From: Nitrospira sp. CR1.1
GTDB lineage: Bacteria; Nitrospirota; Nitrospiria; Nitrospirales; Nitrospiraceae
Length of the DNA stretch: 64,000 bases
Reading direction: 5' to 3'
Assembly (NCBI GenBank): GCA_014055465.1
Contig: WIAF01000013.1
Span: 31,500 to 95,499 of the forward strand
The position numbers and the translations under genes are program-made. Each line of letters starts with the position of its first letter. The first letter of the stretch is position 1. A model generated the notes under the pieces. The model ran no database searches, was not told where the DNA came from, and worked only from the letters and a program-made list of their open reading frames with translations. Below are positions 9,096-17,908 of the stretch, one piece after another.

Positions 9096-10763
9096 ATGGC
9101 TTTACAAGGTCAAGTGGCTCACCAGAAGAAAAGAATAAATGCGTGTATTTCGGGACTGCTCCTGTTCATTACGGTTATGGGAGTACACGTATTGTTTCTC
9201 CATCCTGCTCTTGCGCAGCCCTCAGAAGGGAACGTCTTAGTGGCACAGGCAGTCCTCGCGTACGAGGCGAAGCGATATGATGAAGCGCTGAATCTCTTGA
9301 CCCGTGCCCGCACCCATGATCCGCACAATGCGCGTGGACTCTACTATCTGGGATTGACCCAATTGGCTCTTCAGCACCCGGATGACGCAATCGAGCCGCT
9401 TGAGGCAGCCAGGCAACTGCAGCCAACCGATGTGAATGTCCAGTATCAACTCGGCGTGGCTTATCTCGCAGCGAATCGCTATGACGAAGCCGCCCCTCTC
9501 TTTGAGCAGGTCTATCAGCAGGAACCGAATATGGATAATCTTAGTTATTATGTCGGATTAACCCGCTATAGAAGGAAAGAGTACAAGCCGGCGGTTGAAG
9601 CCTTTGACCAGGGCACTGTCACCGATCCCAATCTCCAACGCCTGGCAACCTTCTATCGAGGACTCGCCTTAGGCGTATCGGGAATGACACAGGAAGCTAC
9701 GGCCGCCTTCCAGGATCTACAACGTAGCCGGGCAGTTGATCCGTTGACGCAGACAGCGATCAGGCTCAGTGAAAGTCTGGCCGCTCGGCAGGGGGTTCAA
9801 CGAGAAGAAAAGCGCCTCCGCGCCAGCATCAGCGTGGGCGGCTACTATGATGACAACGTGGCCATCAATCCGGACCGTTGCGACCGCTGTAACCCGGCGG
9901 TGAGATCATTGGTTGACCAGTTCAGGGAGCGCCGAACCAATTCCCCGGGCGCCATCGCGACGGTGAATGCAGAATATTCTTTCCTCCGTCACGAAGGCTT
10001 TGAGAGTTCTGTGAGCTATTCGTTTCTGCAGACCTCCAACTATGCCGGGAATTTGGATCGGTTCAACATTCAGAGTCATCAACCCGGACTCCATAGTTAC
10101 TATCGAACGACGCTGGCTGACATGCCCTTCCAATTGGGATTGGATTATACCTACGACTATGTGTTTCTCGATTTTAACGGATTTCTATCCCGGCACAGCC
10201 CGACCCTATCCGCGACGATTGTGGAACCGAACACAACTGTGCCTTTGTTAGGCAGTGTCGGTCATATGACCACCACGCTGGGCCGATACCAGAAGAAGAA
10301 CTTCTTTGGCGAATTCGATCCACGATTTCCTTCCGAGCAACGCGACGGCTATAACACGATGGTCGGCCTGTTTCATTCGTTCCGTTTCGCAAGTGATCGG
10401 ACCATCCTGCGCGTCGGATACGAATATGATATTGAACGCACAGAAGGGACCGCCTTCTCCTACAATGGCCATCGATTGGAGGCCGGACTCCAAGTGCGCC
10501 TTCCCTGGGATATGCATGCAGGTTATACTTTTAGCCTGCATTTCCGGGACTATCAAAATCCTCAGACGCTGTTTCTGGACAAAGACGCCGCTCTATCCAA
10601 ACGCAAGGACACGCAATACGACCATTTGATCCAGCTGACCAAAGCATTGAGCGAACACTGGCTGATCACGGCCCAATTCTCCCATACCACCGCCGTGTCG
10701 AATGTTGCCATTTATGATTACTCAAAGAATGTGGCGACCGGCTTAGTAACCTGGGTTTATTAA
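9096..10763 (+). CDS. TPR protein with C-terminal outer-membrane beta-barrel (Slam-like layout)
   Basis: A 555-aa protein with a signal peptide ending PALAQ. Residues about 45-240 are tetratricopeptide repeats ('AYEAKRYDEALNLLTRARTH', 'YYLGLTQLALQHPDDAIEPL', 'YQLGVAYLAANRYDEAAPLF'). Residues about 260-555 alternate aromatic and polar residues and end in an aromatic (LVTWVY), as outer-membrane barrels do. Periplasmic TPR plus barrel is the layout of Slam/DUF560 proteins, which move lipoproteins to the cell surface, but sequence relation to Slam cannot be shown here. It is followed after 63 bp by a CHAT protein gene on the same strand, so the two may share a transcript. Confidence 0.75.
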   Translation: MALQGQVAHQKKRINACISGLLLFITVMGVHVLFLHPALAQPSEGNVLVAQAVLAYEAKRYDEALNLLTRARTHDPHNARGLYYLGLTQLALQHPDDAIEPLEAARQLQPTDVNVQYQLGVAYLAANRYDEAAPLFEQVYQQEPNMDNLSYYVGLTRYRRKEYKPAVEAFDQGTVTDPNLQRLATFYRGLALGVSGMTQEATAAFQDLQRSRAVDPLTQTAIRLSESLAARQGVQREEKRLRASISVGGYYDDNVAINPDRCDRCNPAVRSLVDQFRERRTNSPGAIATVNAEYSFLRHEGFESSVSYSFLQTSNYAGNLDRFNIQSHQPGLHSYYRTTLADMPFQLGLDYTYDYVFLDFNGFLSRHSPTLSATIVEPNTTVPLLGSVGHMTTTLGRYQKKNFFGEFDPRFPSEQRDGYNTMVGLFHSFRFASDRTILRVGYEYDIERTEGTAFSYNGHRLEAGLQVRLPWDMHAGYTFSLHFRDYQNPQTLFLDKDAALSKRKDTQYDHLIQLTKALSEHWLITAQFSHTTAVSNVAIYDYSKNVATGLVTWVY

Positions 10764-10826
10764 TGTATTAGGCTCCAACCCATTCTATCGACAAAGAGGT
10801 TGTTCGAATAACGGACGGATCGAACC

Positions 10827-13800
10827 ATGTGGTTCAAGCTCCGATCGGTTCACGCTTCCGCTATCGCCACGGTCCTCGTGGGCTCAGCGGCTTTTTCGAT
10901 TTATCCAGCATGGGGCGCCGCCCACGGATCTCCTGTATCCAATTCTCCGCCTGCCGAAGCAGAGTCGCTCGCGCGTGCCGATGAGCTGAACCGGCAAGCG
11001 CTCACGCTCCACCACTCCGGTAGATTTGCGGACGCGCTGCCTCTTGCGAAAGAGGCCCTAACGCTTCGAGAGGCGGCTCTCGTCCCCAAGGATCTGCTCA
11101 TTGCGGAGAGTCTAAATACCCTAGGAATTGTCCTCCAAGAATCTGACTATAAAGCTGCTCGTCCTTTACTTGATCGCGCCCTCAAAATTCGCCAAGAAGC
11201 GTTCCCTTCGGATCCTCTCGCCATCGCAGAAAGCCTGACCAACCTTTCCCGTACGCTATACGCTGCAGGCCAATTCGCCCAAGCCCGGCCGATGCTTGAC
11301 CAAGCGGTCCACATCAGAGAAACGTCCCTCGGGCCCACTGCACCACAAGTCGCGGTGAGCCTCGTTCATCTTTCGATTGTTGTAAGTCAACATGGTGACC
11401 TCCAGCATTCCCGCTCACTGATGGAAAGGGCCCTTTCCATTCTGAATCCTCTGGAACATGACCATTCGCTTGAACTTGCCATGGGGCTCAACTATTACGG
11501 CAACATTTTGCGTCGCCAGGGCGAATTCGCGGAGGCTCGTGTTCCCCTCGAACGTTCGCTCTCGATTCGGGAGCGAATTCTCGGTCCCTCACATCCCCAT
11601 GTCGCGCGAACGTTATCCCGAATGGGCCAGCTCGAGGCAGTGACGGGGAATTATCAAGCAGCACTGCCCCTGTTCCAACGCGCTTTGCGAATCAATGAAG
11701 AATCTCTTGGCGCCACTCACGCTGAAATCGCCGGCGATTTGAACGAAATCGGTTCAGTGCATCGAGCACTGGGAAACTTTGCAGAGGCGAAGCGGTCCTT
11801 TGAGCGAGCACTTCGCATCCAGAAAGCCACTGTAGGCCCGCAGCATCCGTTCGTCGCCGTGACATTGAATGCCCTGGGACAGCTGGCAGCTCAAGTGAAT
11901 AAGCCGGACGAAGCCAAGTCCTTGTTTCAAGAAGCGCTCGCGATCCAAGACCATGCACTGGGACATGGGCATATCTTCTCCACCGAAACCTTAACGGCCC
12001 TTGGCTATCTGGATGTTCAGCGTGGTGCCCTGAAAGAAGCAACGGATTACTTTGAACGTGCCAGTCGAATCAGGGAGTCGCTGCTAGGTTCGACTCATCC
12101 TGATGTGGCAGCCAGCTTATTCGATCTAGCTCGGGGTCTTCATGCGCAAGGCAAACTCAAGGCAGCACGTGAGCACTATGAACGCGCGCGCCGTAGCACC
12201 CTCATGCATATTTCTGCAAACCAGAATTTAGAGGAGGCCTCCCAGACTCGGGTATGGGCACAACAGTTAAAAGGCTTGTATGACTATGAATTACTCTTAG
12301 CCACCGTGGCGAACAAGCCTTCACTGGATACAACTCCGCCAACTGCTATGGCCGACAGCTTCCTCGTAGCCGAGCAAGCCCGCGGCTGGATGATTCAATC
12401 CGCCATAGCGAGAGCCATGGCAAGACAGTCTCTTGAAGGAGACACGCATCAGCTGGTGCTCAAGCTTGATAATTTGAGACGTCAGCGGCAGGCAGTGTGG
12501 GGCAAGCTGACCGAGCTATACTCACAATCCGTTGAACAGCGGAACGAAACCGACCTAGCCAATGTGCAGAGGGAACTTGAGACTGTTCAGGCGACAATCT
12601 TGTCAGATGAGAAAGATCTAGAACATGAATCTCCTCGTTACGCCGAATTTGCCTTGCCAAAGCCCGCAACAATATCTGGCACACAATCGCTGCTTACCCC
12701 AAATGAAGCGCTCATCAGCTGGCTAACACTTTCCGACCGTATCTGTATCTGGCTGGTACGATCAGGGCAGCCCCCGCTCTACCGGGAGAATTTCATCCCC
12801 CGGTCTAAATTGGCGGATTTGGTCAATCAAGTCAGAACAAGTCTGACACCTGCATTCACGTCGTCTCCCGATGTGGCAGGCCTTCCACCATTTGCCATTG
12901 ATGCCTCACGCGAACTCTATCGGCTACTTATTGAGCCCGTCTCCTCCCAGCTTGATAAAATTGAGCATCTCGTCCTCATTCCTGATTCAGTGCTTATGCC
13001 CCTCCCACTCGCTGCATTGCTACATGACCAAACAAACCGATGGCCCAACGGACTAGCAGACTTTGCTCGGACAGGGGGAATCGTGCCTGTCAAAGATCTG
13101 GTCCGCTATAAAGATCTTCCGTGGCTCGGATCTGCCTACACCCTCACCGTCATTCCTTCCGCCTCAGCACTAAAACTACTGAGAGAAAGCACCAGTCTTA
13201 AGAATGGTCGTCGGGAACAATTTATCGGATTCGGCGATCCAGTACTCCAAGGAACCGGAATTTCTCGAGGTGGAGCTTTGCCGAAGCATCGAGGCGCGCG
13301 AGTGCTCCGCAGCGAGCTCGAGTTGCTGAATCGACTACCCGGTACCCGCGAAGAATTGCTTGCCGTTGCTGCCGCCATGAACGTGCCACCGGAAGGGCAT
13401 GTTTTCCTCTCTGAGCAAGCTACGGAAACCCAAGTCACTCAACTCAATCGATCCGGCCGCCTCGGCTCTGCTAATGTGCTGTCGTTTGCTACTCATGGGC
13501 TTCTCTCTGGCGAACTTCTGGGCTTGAAACAGCCGGCATTGGTGTTGACCCCTCCGCCCTTCCCCACAGACGAAGATGATGGTCTGCTTTCGCTGGACGA
13601 CATTCTTCATTTGAACCTTGCACGGACGAATTGGGTCATTCTCTCAGCCTGTAATACTGCAGGGGGTGACGGTAGCGGAGATAACCTGACAGGTTTGGCA
13701 CGAGCGTTTTTCTTTGCCGGGGCGAAGGCCCTGTTGGTTTCTCAATGGAGCGTCGACGATCGAGCCACGCAGTTTCTCATGACAGAGACGTTTAAATACT

Positions 13801-13952
13801 ATGGCGGGAATACTTCACATACCCCGGCGCAAGCTCTTCGTCGAGGGATGTTGGCTGTCATGGCCGAAGCAAACTCGAATCCGAAGCATGTCTACTTTGC
13901 CCATCCCTTCGCCTGGGCTGCGTTTTTCTTGGTAGGCGAGGGCCACTTGTAG
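10827..13952 (+). CDS. TPR-CHAT domain protein (caspase-like putative protease)
   Basis: A 1041-aa protein with a hydrophobic N-terminus (possible signal peptide ending YPAWGA) and about nine kinesin-light-chain-type TPRs ('AESLNTLGIVLQESDYKAAR', 'SLSIRERILGPSHPHVARTL'). The C-terminal third, residues about 650-1041, is a CHAT domain. The catalytic pair is visible: His890 in SFATHGLLSG and Cys942 in ILSACNTAGG. The terminal 'HPFAWAAFFLVGEG' is also typical. CHAT proteins are clan CD cysteine peptidases. Bacterial examples include the separase-like TPR-CHAT of type III-E CRISPR, but no CRISPR is here. The predicted export is notable, because it would place the protease in the periplasm or on the membrane. 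Confidence 0.85.
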   Translation: MWFKLRSVHASAIATVLVGSAAFSIYPAWGAAHGSPVSNSPPAEAESLARADELNRQALTLHHSGRFADALPLAKEALTLREAALVPKDLLIAESLNTLGIVLQESDYKAARPLLDRALKIRQEAFPSDPLAIAESLTNLSRTLYAAGQFAQARPMLDQAVHIRETSLGPTAPQVAVSLVHLSIVVSQHGDLQHSRSLMERALSILNPLEHDHSLELAMGLNYYGNILRRQGEFAEARVPLERSLSIRERILGPSHPHVARTLSRMGQLEAVTGNYQAALPLFQRALRINEESLGATHAEIAGDLNEIGSVHRALGNFAEAKRSFERALRIQKATVGPQHPFVAVTLNALGQLAAQVNKPDEAKSLFQEALAIQDHALGHGHIFSTETLTALGYLDVQRGALKEATDYFERASRIRESLLGSTHPDVAASLFDLARGLHAQGKLKAAREHYERARRSTLMHISANQNLEEASQTRVWAQQLKGLYDYELLLATVANKPSLDTTPPTAMADSFLVAEQARGWMIQSAIARAMARQSLEGDTHQLVLKLDNLRRQRQAVWGKLTELYSQSVEQRNETDLANVQRELETVQATILSDEKDLEHESPRYAEFALPKPATISGTQSLLTPNEALISWLTLSDRICIWLVRSGQPPLYRENFIPRSKLADLVNQVRTSLTPAFTSSPDVAGLPPFAIDASRELYRLLIEPVSSQLDKIEHLVLIPDSVLMPLPLAALLHDQTNRWPNGLADFARTGGIVPVKDLVRYKDLPWLGSAYTLTVIPSASALKLLRESTSLKNGRREQFIGFGDPVLQGTGISRGGALPKHRGARVLRSELELLNRLPGTREELLAVAAAMNVPPEGHVFLSEQATETQVTQLNRSGRLGSANVLSFATHGLLSGELLGLKQPALVLTPPPFPTDEDDGLLSLDDILHLNLARTNWVILSACNTAGGDGSGDNLTGLARAFFFAGAKALLVSQWSVDDRATQFLMTETFKYYGGNTSHTPAQALRRGMLAVMAEANSNPKHVYFAHPFAWAAFFLVGEGHL

Positions 13953-13959
13953 GATAATC

Positions 13960-14625
13960 CTATTTCTTCACGAGATCCTTTGCCCAGTCCAGGGCTGCGG
14001 CGTACTCCTCCTCCTTCGGTTTGGTGCATTTTTTACCTCGAACACCGTAACTGATGGTGCCCGTGCGGATGGGACAGGTGCCGAAAGCGGTTCCGAACTC
14101 GACCACTCCTTCCAGCACTCGCAACGTCGTCTCGCCATCCTCCTGCACCTTGATGTCGAATTCGGTTTGTTTCACTCGCGCACTAGCTACCGGCGTTTCG
14201 ACTTCCAATGGCTTGGGCCCTTCTGCGATCCTGACGAGTAACTCGCCTTTCTTGACTCGTAGAATTCTGATCAGGGGACGATGCTTCTCCCATCGAGAGA
14301 GCACCATCACCTCCGTCCCTTCGTTCAAATAGACTTGTATCGCGCCGTCCACGAGAATCTCTGCCTGGTTGCCCGGCTCTGTCTTCAGCACATCGAACTC
14401 ATAGAGGGGCACCGCCCCCTTACCGCGCAGGGCCTCTTGAATTCCATCTTTTCTCACAATGAGAAGCGACCCGACGGCGTTTTGCGCCATTCCAGCCGCT
14501 TGTGACTGAGCCGACGCGTCTTCGTCCATGAGAAGCATCGCTCCCAAGGGCACCATGATTGCGAGACCAACGACTGCAAGAACGCGAACCAACCGAGCAT
14601 CTGGCCTAGATGAGACATTGCGCAT
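13960..14625 (-). CDS. FecR-domain protein, membrane-anchored or secreted
   Basis: A protein of about 221 aa with an N-terminal hydrophobic segment (VLAVVGLAIMVPLGAMLL). A FecR domain follows: 'VGSLLIVRKDGIQEALRGKG', 'TEPGNQAEILVDGAIQVYLNEGTEVMV', 'KKGELLVRIAEG' and 'VETPVASARVKQTEFDIKV'. The start at ATG 14625 is chosen because GGAG lies 9 nt upstream; the longer frame would begin with TTG at 14640. It ends 8 bp from the end of the CHAT gene, tail-to-tail. It is a second, much smaller FecR protein in the same island. No FecI-type sigma factor is adjacent. Confidence 0.75.
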   Translation of the reverse strand: MRNVSSRPDARLVRVLAVVGLAIMVPLGAMLLMDEDASAQSQAAGMAQNAVGSLLIVRKDGIQEALRGKGAVPLYEFDVLKTEPGNQAEILVDGAIQVYLNEGTEVMVLSRWEKHRPLIRILRVKKGELLVRIAEGPKPLEVETPVASARVKQTEFDIKVQEDGETTLRVLEGVVEFGTAFGTCPIRTGTISYGVRGKKCTKPKEEEYAAALDWAKDLVKK

Positions 14626-14707
14626 AATGCTGTTCTCCAAGAGCGGTTCGAATGTTGGTCAAATCCATGATCAGCGCTGGCTCTTGCTGATTGCCTCCAT
14701 TCTGATT

Positions 14708-15721
14708 CTATCGAGAGACCACGACGCGAATCGGTTTCCGACCTAACGGCACGGTCGCGATGACCTGACTTGTCGCCGTATCGATCACCCGGAGATCGTT
14801 TGATTTCGAATGTGCGACGTAGACAAGCGAGCCCAGAGGATTCGACCAAATCCCATTGGGTTCCTCTCCGACATCAATCTGATCTCGAATCTTGAGATTT
14901 TTAGGGTCTGCCAATGTGGTCACGACTTTGTTGAGTCCTCCGACGGATATATAGGCCAATGGACCAGTCGTGCCTTTGTAACCGAAGGTGATTTGCTGTG
15001 GAGCCTGACCGACGTCCAACGTCCCCACAACCTTATTCTCTTTCGGATCAATCACAAACACATCGTTCTGCCCCGTATTCGTGCCCCAGATATACCCGTT
15101 CGGAGCGAGCACGAGAAAATGCGGGTTCGTGCCGACCGGAATTGTCTCGATAACCTGATGGGCCGCCACATCCACAACTGAGACGGTTTTGTTCATACTG
15201 CTGACATACGCGAATTGCCCATCCTGGGAAAACGTGATGCCCATTGCCTGTGGAATGGGAATAACGCCGAGGACCCGGTATCCGACTGTTTCAACGATGG
15301 AAACAGTTCCATCCGCAATGTTCGCAACCCAGGCATGTTTGCCATCGTTGGTGATGGCGACCACATGACTTCGCTTTCCCGTATATATCGAGGCAACAGT
15401 CTGTAAGGTGGGAGTGTCGATGACCGAGACGGCGCCTGAAGCAAGATTCGTTGCAAACAACTTTCGACCATCACGGGTCAAGGCCAGATCGTGGGTGGCA
15501 TGATTGAGGGTTTCGATCTCCCCCACCGGCTTGAAGGTGTCGCCGTCAATAACCGACACCGTATTCGAGCTCTCATTGGCCACATAAATTCTCGTCGCAT
15601 CACGCGGTGGCATGACATTGGAAACCGGTGGCGTCTCCGCACAGCCCACACTAAGACCTGTCAGAAGTATTGGCCACAACATGAACGAAAAGAGTGGCGA
15701 AGCTCTTGTGATCCGTTGCAT
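14708..15721 (-). CDS. YVTN/YncE-type beta-propeller lipoprotein
   Basis: A 337-aa protein with a signal sequence and lipobox (LSVGC at residue about 27). About seven blades repeat the YVTN pattern: 'IYVANESSNTVSVIDGDTFK', 'LFATNLASGAVSVIDTPTLQ', 'HAWVANIADGTVSIVETVGY', 'FAYVSSMNKTVSVVDVAAHQ', 'VYVAHSKSNDLRVIDTATSQ'. Such propellers usually bind ligands or proteins on the cell surface or in the periplasm, and no enzymatic residue can be assigned. GGGAGG lies 5 nt before the ATG. It is 82 bp upstream of the FecR gene in the same direction and may be co-transcribed with it. Confidence 0.85.
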   Translation of the reverse strand: MQRITRASPLFSFMLWPILLTGLSVGCAETPPVSNVMPPRDATRIYVANESSNTVSVIDGDTFKPVGEIETLNHATHDLALTRDGRKLFATNLASGAVSVIDTPTLQTVASIYTGKRSHVVAITNDGKHAWVANIADGTVSIVETVGYRVLGVIPIPQAMGITFSQDGQFAYVSSMNKTVSVVDVAAHQVIETIPVGTNPHFLVLAPNGYIWGTNTGQNDVFVIDPKENKVVGTLDVGQAPQQITFGYKGTTGPLAYISVGGLNKVVTTLADPKNLKIRDQIDVGEEPNGIWSNPLGSLVYVAHSKSNDLRVIDTATSQVIATVPLGRKPIRVVVSR

Positions 15722-16006
15722 CTTGGCCTCCCTGCCGGATAGCGGCTGGTGACATCAGCCCTATGATGGCTCCCCTGCGGCAATGAAGCTACTGGTACGC
15801 CTCACACTCAAAAAATTCAACCACTATTCCTCAATTCCTCCGAAGAAATAATTACACGTATTTCTCGGCCCTCCCTGGCAAGTCCTCATTGAGAAACGAA
15901 CCTACTTGCGGTAGCTTATGAGCATTGTTCTTGCTGCCGGCCAAATCGTCCCAACAGGCAGGCGCAAGGATCCGAACGGATAGTTTCCCAGCCTTACTTG
16001 AACTAA

Positions 16007-16795
16007 ATGATTCCTCATTCAGAGAACGCTCATCTTCCATGGCACGGTGCAGGGCTGAGTGATGTCGGCTTACTCCGCTCGTCCAATCAAGACGCGTTCG
16101 TCGTGGACAATGACCTAGGCGTATGGGTGGTGGCCGACGGCATGGGGGGGCGAGCCGGCGGCGACGTCGCCAGCAGGCTGACCGTCAAGGCGCTTATCGA
16201 TCACTTCCAGCAGCACCAAGAAAGCGGCCGACCAGCTATCGTCAATGGAAACGATGGTGAGACATCAGTTCAATTGCGTAAAGCGATTCAACGGGCCGAC
16301 GAGGCCATTCGAGGGAAAGCGCGTGAAGAACCGGCCTTGTCCGGCATGGGCACCACCATCGTCGCGGTGGTGGTGTCATCCTTATCCCCATTACAACTCG
16401 TGATCGGCCATGTCGGAGATAGTCGGGCGTATCTGTACCGCGATCAGGAGCTTCGACTTTTGACCCGCGATCATTCGTTGGTCGAGGATCTCCTTGCACG
16501 CGGTCACATTTCACCGGAGGAAGTTCCTTCTCATCCTCAGCGTCATATTCTTGTGCGTGCATTGGGCGTAGAGGGGCAGACAGACCCTGATATAGCCAGT
16601 CAGGCGGTCCAACCAGGGGATATCCTGCTGCTCTGCACCGACGGCATTACAAAAATGTTGAGCGATCAGCAAATCAGCGGCCATTTGAACCACGCCAGTC
16701 ATTCACCACATGAGGCATGCAATAGGCTGGTCTCAGAAGCCAATGCAGAGGGAGGAAAGGACAATGCAACAGCTGTTGTTGTACGCTTCTCCTAA
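16007..16795 (+). CDS. PP2C-family serine/threonine phosphatase
   Basis: A 262-aa soluble protein with all PP2C metal-binding motifs: 'GLLRSSNQDAF', 'VVADGMGGRAGGD', 'GHVGDSRAYL', 'LCTDGIT' and 'GGKDNATAVVV'. It should remove phosphate from Ser/Thr residues and oppose Hanks-type kinases, as Stp/PrpC or PppA do. No intact kinase gene is in the window. The nearest kinase-like sequence is the degenerate protein at 3177-4487. The next gene, 79 bp downstream on the same strand, is a cyclase fused to an FHA domain, so a phosphothreonine signalling pair is likely. No clear ribosome site precedes the ATG. Confidence 0.92.
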   Translation: MIPHSENAHLPWHGAGLSDVGLLRSSNQDAFVVDNDLGVWVVADGMGGRAGGDVASRLTVKALIDHFQQHQESGRPAIVNGNDGETSVQLRKAIQRADEAIRGKAREEPALSGMGTTIVAVVVSSLSPLQLVIGHVGDSRAYLYRDQELRLLTRDHSLVEDLLARGHISPEEVPSHPQRHILVRALGVEGQTDPDIASQAVQPGDILLLCTDGITKMLSDQQISGHLNHASHSPHEACNRLVSEANAEGGKDNATAVVVRFS

Positions 16796-16874
16796 CAACC
16801 TGGAACCAACATCTTGCTCCCGATAAGACACACTACCCGACAGCGAAGATGCCGGCGCATCGCAGCGTAACATT

Positions 16875-17852
16875 ATGACATTTGATTTCGAATCCCTCAA
16901 TTTAACCGAAATCATTCGGCTTCAAAATCAACTGTCGGAGTTGCTTGCCCGGCGTTTTGAAAGGACTCTCGCGCTTGCCTTCAGCGACGTGACCGGCTCG
17001 ACGGCGTATTTTGCCCGCTTCGGAAATGAGGCGGGGCGCAGACTCCAGCAGCGCCATGTCGACCTCATCGTCAAGAGCCTGGATGGATCATCCGGCCGCA
17101 TTGTGGATACAGTCGGCGATGGCGTGTTTCTCTGCTTCCCCCGCGTCGAGGCGGCGATAGAAGTGTTGGAACGTTTCCAGTCCCTGCGACTGCAGGAGAA
17201 TTCTCATATTCCCCCTGAGCATCAGATGACAACGAGAATCGGCATCCACTGTGGCACCGTCTTGACGGATGGGGTCATCGTCACGGGCGACCCGGTCAAC
17301 CTCTGCGCGAAACTCGCCGCTACCGCGCAACCAGGCGAGATTCGCATCACGAAACAGGCATTTCTCGAACTGACTGTCCAACGGCGGCTTCGCTGCCGGT
17401 CTATTGGCCCGGTAAAACTCGCCGGGGTAAACGAGCCGATGGACCTGTTCGCATACGCCTGGGCTGATCCCGTCCGCTTTCCCGTTGCCGTGCTCATTGC
17501 GGAAACAGGAGAACAGATCCCTCTGCCGCCACAGCCGATCATTACCTTCGGCCGGTTACGCGAACTGAACGGCACCCATGCGAATGATATTGTGCTCACC
17601 CACAAAGATCCGACTCGGGCGCAGCACATCAGCCGGTGGCATTTCGAAGTACGGCGGGCTCCGGAAGGACTGATTCTGCGCTCAGTTTCGACTCAACCGA
17701 CCGAGGTGAATGGAAGGGCTATCTGCAAAGGAGAAGAAACAAGCGTCTCGGCAGGGACTATCGTTCGCTTATCAGATGTCCTGACCCTACAGTTTATTTC
17801 CAGCGCATCAGACGAGGCATCTGAAGACAACGCCGTGACCACCATTTCTTAG
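16875..17852 (+). CDS. Class III nucleotidyl cyclase fused to an FHA domain
   Basis: A 325-aa soluble protein. Residues about 30-200 form a class III adenylate/guanylate cyclase catalytic domain with both metal-binding aspartates: Asp38 in LAFSDVTGST and Asp82 in VDTVGDGVF. The position that usually holds the adenine-selecting Lys is Asp78, so substrate choice cannot be read from the motif. Residues about 215-310 are an FHA domain ('ITFGRLRELNGTHANDIVL', 'HISRWHFEVRR', 'TEVNG'). FHA binds phosphothreonine, so cyclase activity or location may depend on a kinase, with the upstream PP2C as antagonist. It stands alone downstream and faces the DUF4384 gene tail-to-tail. Confidence 0.88.
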   Translation: MTFDFESLNLTEIIRLQNQLSELLARRFERTLALAFSDVTGSTAYFARFGNEAGRRLQQRHVDLIVKSLDGSSGRIVDTVGDGVFLCFPRVEAAIEVLERFQSLRLQENSHIPPEHQMTTRIGIHCGTVLTDGVIVTGDPVNLCAKLAATAQPGEIRITKQAFLELTVQRRLRCRSIGPVKLAGVNEPMDLFAYAWADPVRFPVAVLIAETGEQIPLPPQPIITFGRLRELNGTHANDIVLTHKDPTRAQHISRWHFEVRRAPEGLILRSVSTQPTEVNGRAICKGEETSVSAGTIVRLSDVLTLQFISSASDEASEDNAVTTIS

Positions 17853-17908
17853 GGTTCCCGCACGGCCCTGTGAGCATCGTGCCTTGCCCCTGTTGCGGGA
17901 GAGTCCAA

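Noticed and set aside
13960..14625. FecR proteins as part of a FecI-FecR-FecA iron regulation unit
   Set aside because: No ECF sigma factor or TonB-dependent receptor gene lies nearby.
17857..17907. Possible terminator between the cyclase-FHA gene and the DUF4384-type gene
   Set aside because: CCCGCA and TGCGGG can pair, but the loop is over 30 nt and no T run follows.
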